From positions 1 through 5,359 of the forward strand of contig DASVCS010000108.1 of the NCBI GenBank assembly GCA_036381495.1: a stretch of DNA of 5,359 bases. Reading direction: 5' to 3'. Under the pieces are notes generated by a model. That model made no database searches, had not been told where the DNA came from, and saw nothing but the letters and a program-made list of their open reading frames with translations. Made by a program: the position numbers and the translations under genes. This DNA comes from DASVCS01 sp036381495 (GTDB taxonomy: Bacteria; Gemmatimonadota; Gemmatimonadetes; Longimicrobiales; RSA9). Shown here one piece after another: positions 1 to 5,359 of the stretch; position 1 is the first letter of the stretch, and every line of letters begins with the position of its first letter.

Positions 1-6
1 GGTGAG
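1..6 (+). promoter_or_regulatory. Ribosome binding site of the ATPase gene
   Basis: GGTGAG lies nine bases before the ATG at 16 and matches part of the Shine-Dalgarno consensus AGGAGGTGA. Because the window begins here, any further 5' extension of the motif and any promoter cannot be seen. An in-frame TAA at 7-9 lies between this site and the ATG, so the reading frame of the ATPase cannot extend leftward. Confidence 0.45.
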
Positions 7-15
7 TAAAACGTC

Positions 16-1199
16 ATGCCCGAATACCGGCGCCCCGCCGCTGTCACCCTCGAAGCCCGCCTGGCCGAGCCCCGACGGTTCATCCAGGTGATCGCCGGGC
101 CGCGCCAGGTGGGGAAGACGACCCTCGTCCTCCAGGTCGCCGAACGGCTCCGCATCCCCTACCGGTACGCCAGCGCCGACCAGCCCACGCTCCGCGGGCC
201 GGGGTGGATCGCCGAGCAATGGGACGCCGCGCGCGCGGAGTTCGGCCGCGACGACGGCGTCCTGATCCTCGACGAGGTGCAGAAGGCCGCCGACTGGGCC
301 GAGGCCGTCAAACGGCTGTGGGACGAGGACACCCGCCAGGGGCGTCCTCTCCGGGTCGTGCTGCTCGGATCCGCGCCGCTCCTTATGCAACGAGGGTTGT
401 CCGAGAGCCTCGCGGGACGGTTCGAGGTCATCCGCCTGACCCACTGGTCCCCCGCCGAGATGCGCGCGGCGTTCGGCTGGTCGGTGGAGCAGGCGATCTT
501 CTACGGCGGCTACCCGGGCGCGGCGCCGCTGATCGCCGACCACGAGCGTTGGGTCCGTTACATCCGGGACTCCATCATCGAGCCGACGATCTCCCGCGAC
601 GTGCTCCTCATGACGCGGGTGGACAAACCGGCATTGCTCCGCCGACTCTTCGAACTGAGCTGCCGGTACTCGGGGCATGTTCTGTCGTACAACAAGGTGC
701 TCGGCCAGCTCCAGGACGCGGGCAATACTACCACCCTCGCCCACTACCTGGATCTCCTGGGGAGCGCCGGCATGGTCACGGGGCTGCCCAAGTACGCAGG
801 TCAGATCGTCCGCCGCCGGGCTTCGAGCCCCAAGCTGCAGGTCATGAACACGGCGCTGATGACGGCGCTGTCCGGCCGCACCTTCGAAAGCGCACGCTCG
901 GACCCGGAGTTCTGGGGCCGGTTGGTGGAATCGGCGGTCGGTGCTCACCTCGCGAACGCCGCGTTCGCGACCGATCTCGAGCTCTACTACTGGCGCGAAC
1001 GCACCCGCGAGGTCGACTTCGTGATCGAATCGCACGGCCGGCGCACCGCCATCGAGGTGAAGTCGGGGCGGACCCGCGATTCGCTGCCGGGACTCGACGC
1101 GTTCGTCTCGACCTTCGGCGAGTCCCGCCGACTCCTCGTGGGCGCCGGCGGCATCGATGTCGAGGAGTTCCTCTCCTCGCCCGCTTCCAGGTGGCTGCC

Positions 1200-1203
<4 letters not shown>
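16..1203 (+). CDS. AAA_14 / DUF4143-type ATP-binding protein in the restriction operon
   Basis: This 395-residue protein has the architecture of AAA_14 ATPases followed by a DUF4143 domain, and the length is normal for that family. Seen directly: Walker A GPRQVGKTT at residues 28-36 (Lys34, Thr35), Walker B LILDEVQ at 83-89 (Asp86, Glu87), a sensor-like VVLLGSAP at 114-121, and SLAGR at 131-135, where an arginine is conserved in the family. GGYPG at 164-168 leads into the DUF4143 half. Near the C terminus, VDF (Asp334) followed by IEVKSG (Glu347, Lys349) forms a PD-(D/E)xK-like nuclease motif. The ATG at 16 is secure because an in-frame TAA lies at 7-9 and GGTGAG precedes it. There is no signal peptide or membrane segment, so it should be cytoplasmic. 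Its stop overlaps the hsdR start (ATGA), implying one operon and translational coupling. Members of this family are widespread and mostly uncharacterised; an accessory role in restriction is inferred from position only. Confidence 0.92.
1189..1194 (+). promoter_or_regulatory. Ribosome binding site of hsdR, inside the ATPase gene
   Basis: AGGTGG lies five bases before the ATG at 1200 and is a good Shine-Dalgarno match, although it sits within the last codons of the upstream ATPase gene. With the ATGA stop-start overlap at 1200-1203, it supports 1200 as the hsdR start although the frame is open for about 1 kb further upstream. It points to re-initiation or coupled translation. Confidence 0.6.
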
Positions 1204-4793
<3,590 letters not shown>

Positions 4794-4829
4794 AGGTTAT
4801 GGGGTGCGCGCGGCTCGTCACAGGAATCC

Positions 4830-5359
4830 TCACCTCGCGCCGCCCACCAGGATCGCCCGTGCCTCGTTCGCGTCGCGGCAGGCTTGCGCGGCGGTCGGCG
4901 CCACGGCGAGGAACGCGAGGCCGCGGCCCGTTCCGTCGCCGGGAGAAAGGAAGGCGATGCCGCTGCGCCCGCCGGCGGCGAGCAGCCGGCCGCGCATGCG
5001 CTCGAGCGCCTCGTCGAACGTGCGCGGGACGGGCTCCTCGGGGGCGACGACCGCGAACGGCGTCTCCGCCCAGTCGCCCGTCAGCCGGTTGACCAGCGTC
5101 ATCGGGATCGAGGTGCCGCCCCAGCGTCCGTTGCATTCGACCCAGTGGAGCTCCGCCGTGGCCGGGTCCGGGCCGACCAGGATCGCGTCGAAGCTGCAGC
5201 GGCCGAAGTAGCCGAGCTGCTGGAACAGCGATGCGAGCAGGACGGCCTCGCGCGCGATGCGGAGCGCGATGTGCGCCGGGAGGTCGGCGGGCACGGCGCC
5301 CGTGAACACGCCCGTCGGCCCACACACCTGCTGCTCGAAGATGCCCTCGACGACGGGCG
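4830..5359 (-). CDS. ATP-grasp family enzyme, C-terminal part (5' end beyond the window)
   Basis: This is the end of a minus-strand gene that remains open to the right edge, with about 176 codons present. Its stop TGA is at 4832-4830. A GTG at 5327-5325 is unlikely to be the start because the frame continues upstream through residues VVEGIFEQQ, which fit the same fold. Seen directly: GYFGRCSFDAILVG (Asp codon at 5187-5189), then WVECNGRWGGTSIP with Glu at 5136-5138 and Asn at 5130-5132. The D...ExN pattern followed by R-x-GGT-x-x-P matches the metal-binding part of ATP-grasp ligases, most like the C-terminal region of the PGM1/carboxylate-amine ligase group. Such enzymes join a carboxylate to an amine through an acyl phosphate. 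The ATP-binding N-terminal half and the substrate cannot be seen. The last 80 or so residues are not recognisable to me. It converges on hsdR with a 36-base gap and is probably functionally unrelated. Confidence 0.78.
   Translation of the reverse strand, partial: PVVEGIFEQQVCGPTGVFTGAVPADLPAHIALRIAREAVLLASLFQQLGYFGRCSFDAILVGPDPATAELHWVECNGRWGGTSIPMTLVNRLTGDWAETPFAVVAPEEPVPRTFDEALERMRGRLLAAGGRSGIAFLSPGDGTGRGLAFLAVAPTAAQACRDANEARAILVGGAR

Noticed and set aside
204..1199. Upstream extension of the hsdR frame to position 204
   Set aside because: The extension reads as Arg/Pro-rich sequence in the shadow of the ATPase gene. The family-typical HsdR N terminus begins at the ATG at 1200, which has a Shine-Dalgarno site and the ATGA overlap.
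4801..4848. Possible terminator hairpin between hsdR and the ATP-grasp gene
   Set aside because: GGTGCGCGCG and the downstream CGCGCCGCCCACC pair only with several bulges across a loop of about 23 bases. The downstream arm lies within the ATP-grasp coding sequence, and no T-run follows.
4830..5327. The minus-strand gene as a complete 165-residue protein starting at the GTG at 5327
   Set aside because: The frame stays open to the window edge and the upstream residues fit an ATP-grasp protein. A 165-residue product would lack the ATP-binding half, so the gene is treated as partial.

Overview
The window is a GC-rich piece of bacterial chromosome (roughly two thirds G+C by eye, G or C in most third codon positions). 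This composition leaves long spurious open frames on both strands. The sequence does not identify the lineage; a high-GC Gram-negative or environmental phylum is a guess. Three genes fill almost all of it, and there is no gene-free stretch over 300 bases.

Layout: (1) 16-1203, + strand, a complete AAA_14/DUF4143-type ATPase with Walker A and B motifs and a C-terminal PD-(D/E)xK-like motif. (2) 1200-4793, + strand, overlapping the first gene by the four bases ATGA, a complete type I restriction endonuclease subunit HsdR of 1197 residues. (3) 4830-5359, - strand, convergent, the C-terminal part of an ATP-grasp enzyme that runs off the right edge.

The notable feature is inside hsdR. Between the N-terminal PD-ExK nuclease domain and the DEAH translocase motor sits an in-frame insert of about 170 residues that reads as a LexA/UmuD/CI-type S24 peptidase. 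It has a nucleophile Ser357 in SMEPAIPDG, a general-base Lys402 in YTVKRY, and a LexA-like Ala318-Gly319 pair 38 residues before the serine. If active, self-cleavage would separate the DNA-cutting domain from the motor and leave a nuclease fragment ending in Ala-Ala-Ala, like the ClpX-recognised ends of cleaved LexA and of ssrA-tagged proteins. This suggests a restriction enzyme with a built-in, possibly DNA-damage-responsive off switch, analogous in outcome to ClpXP-dependent restriction alleviation of HsdR in E. coli. The domains and motifs are read directly from the sequence; the switch is inference.

The ATPase and HsdR are almost certainly co-transcribed and translationally coupled. No methyltransferase (HsdM) or specificity subunit (HsdS) lies in the window. 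They are most likely to the left, since the window opens only 15 bases before the ATPase and nothing resembling a promoter is seen there. The convergent ATP-grasp gene marks the right end of the restriction operon and is probably unrelated to it.
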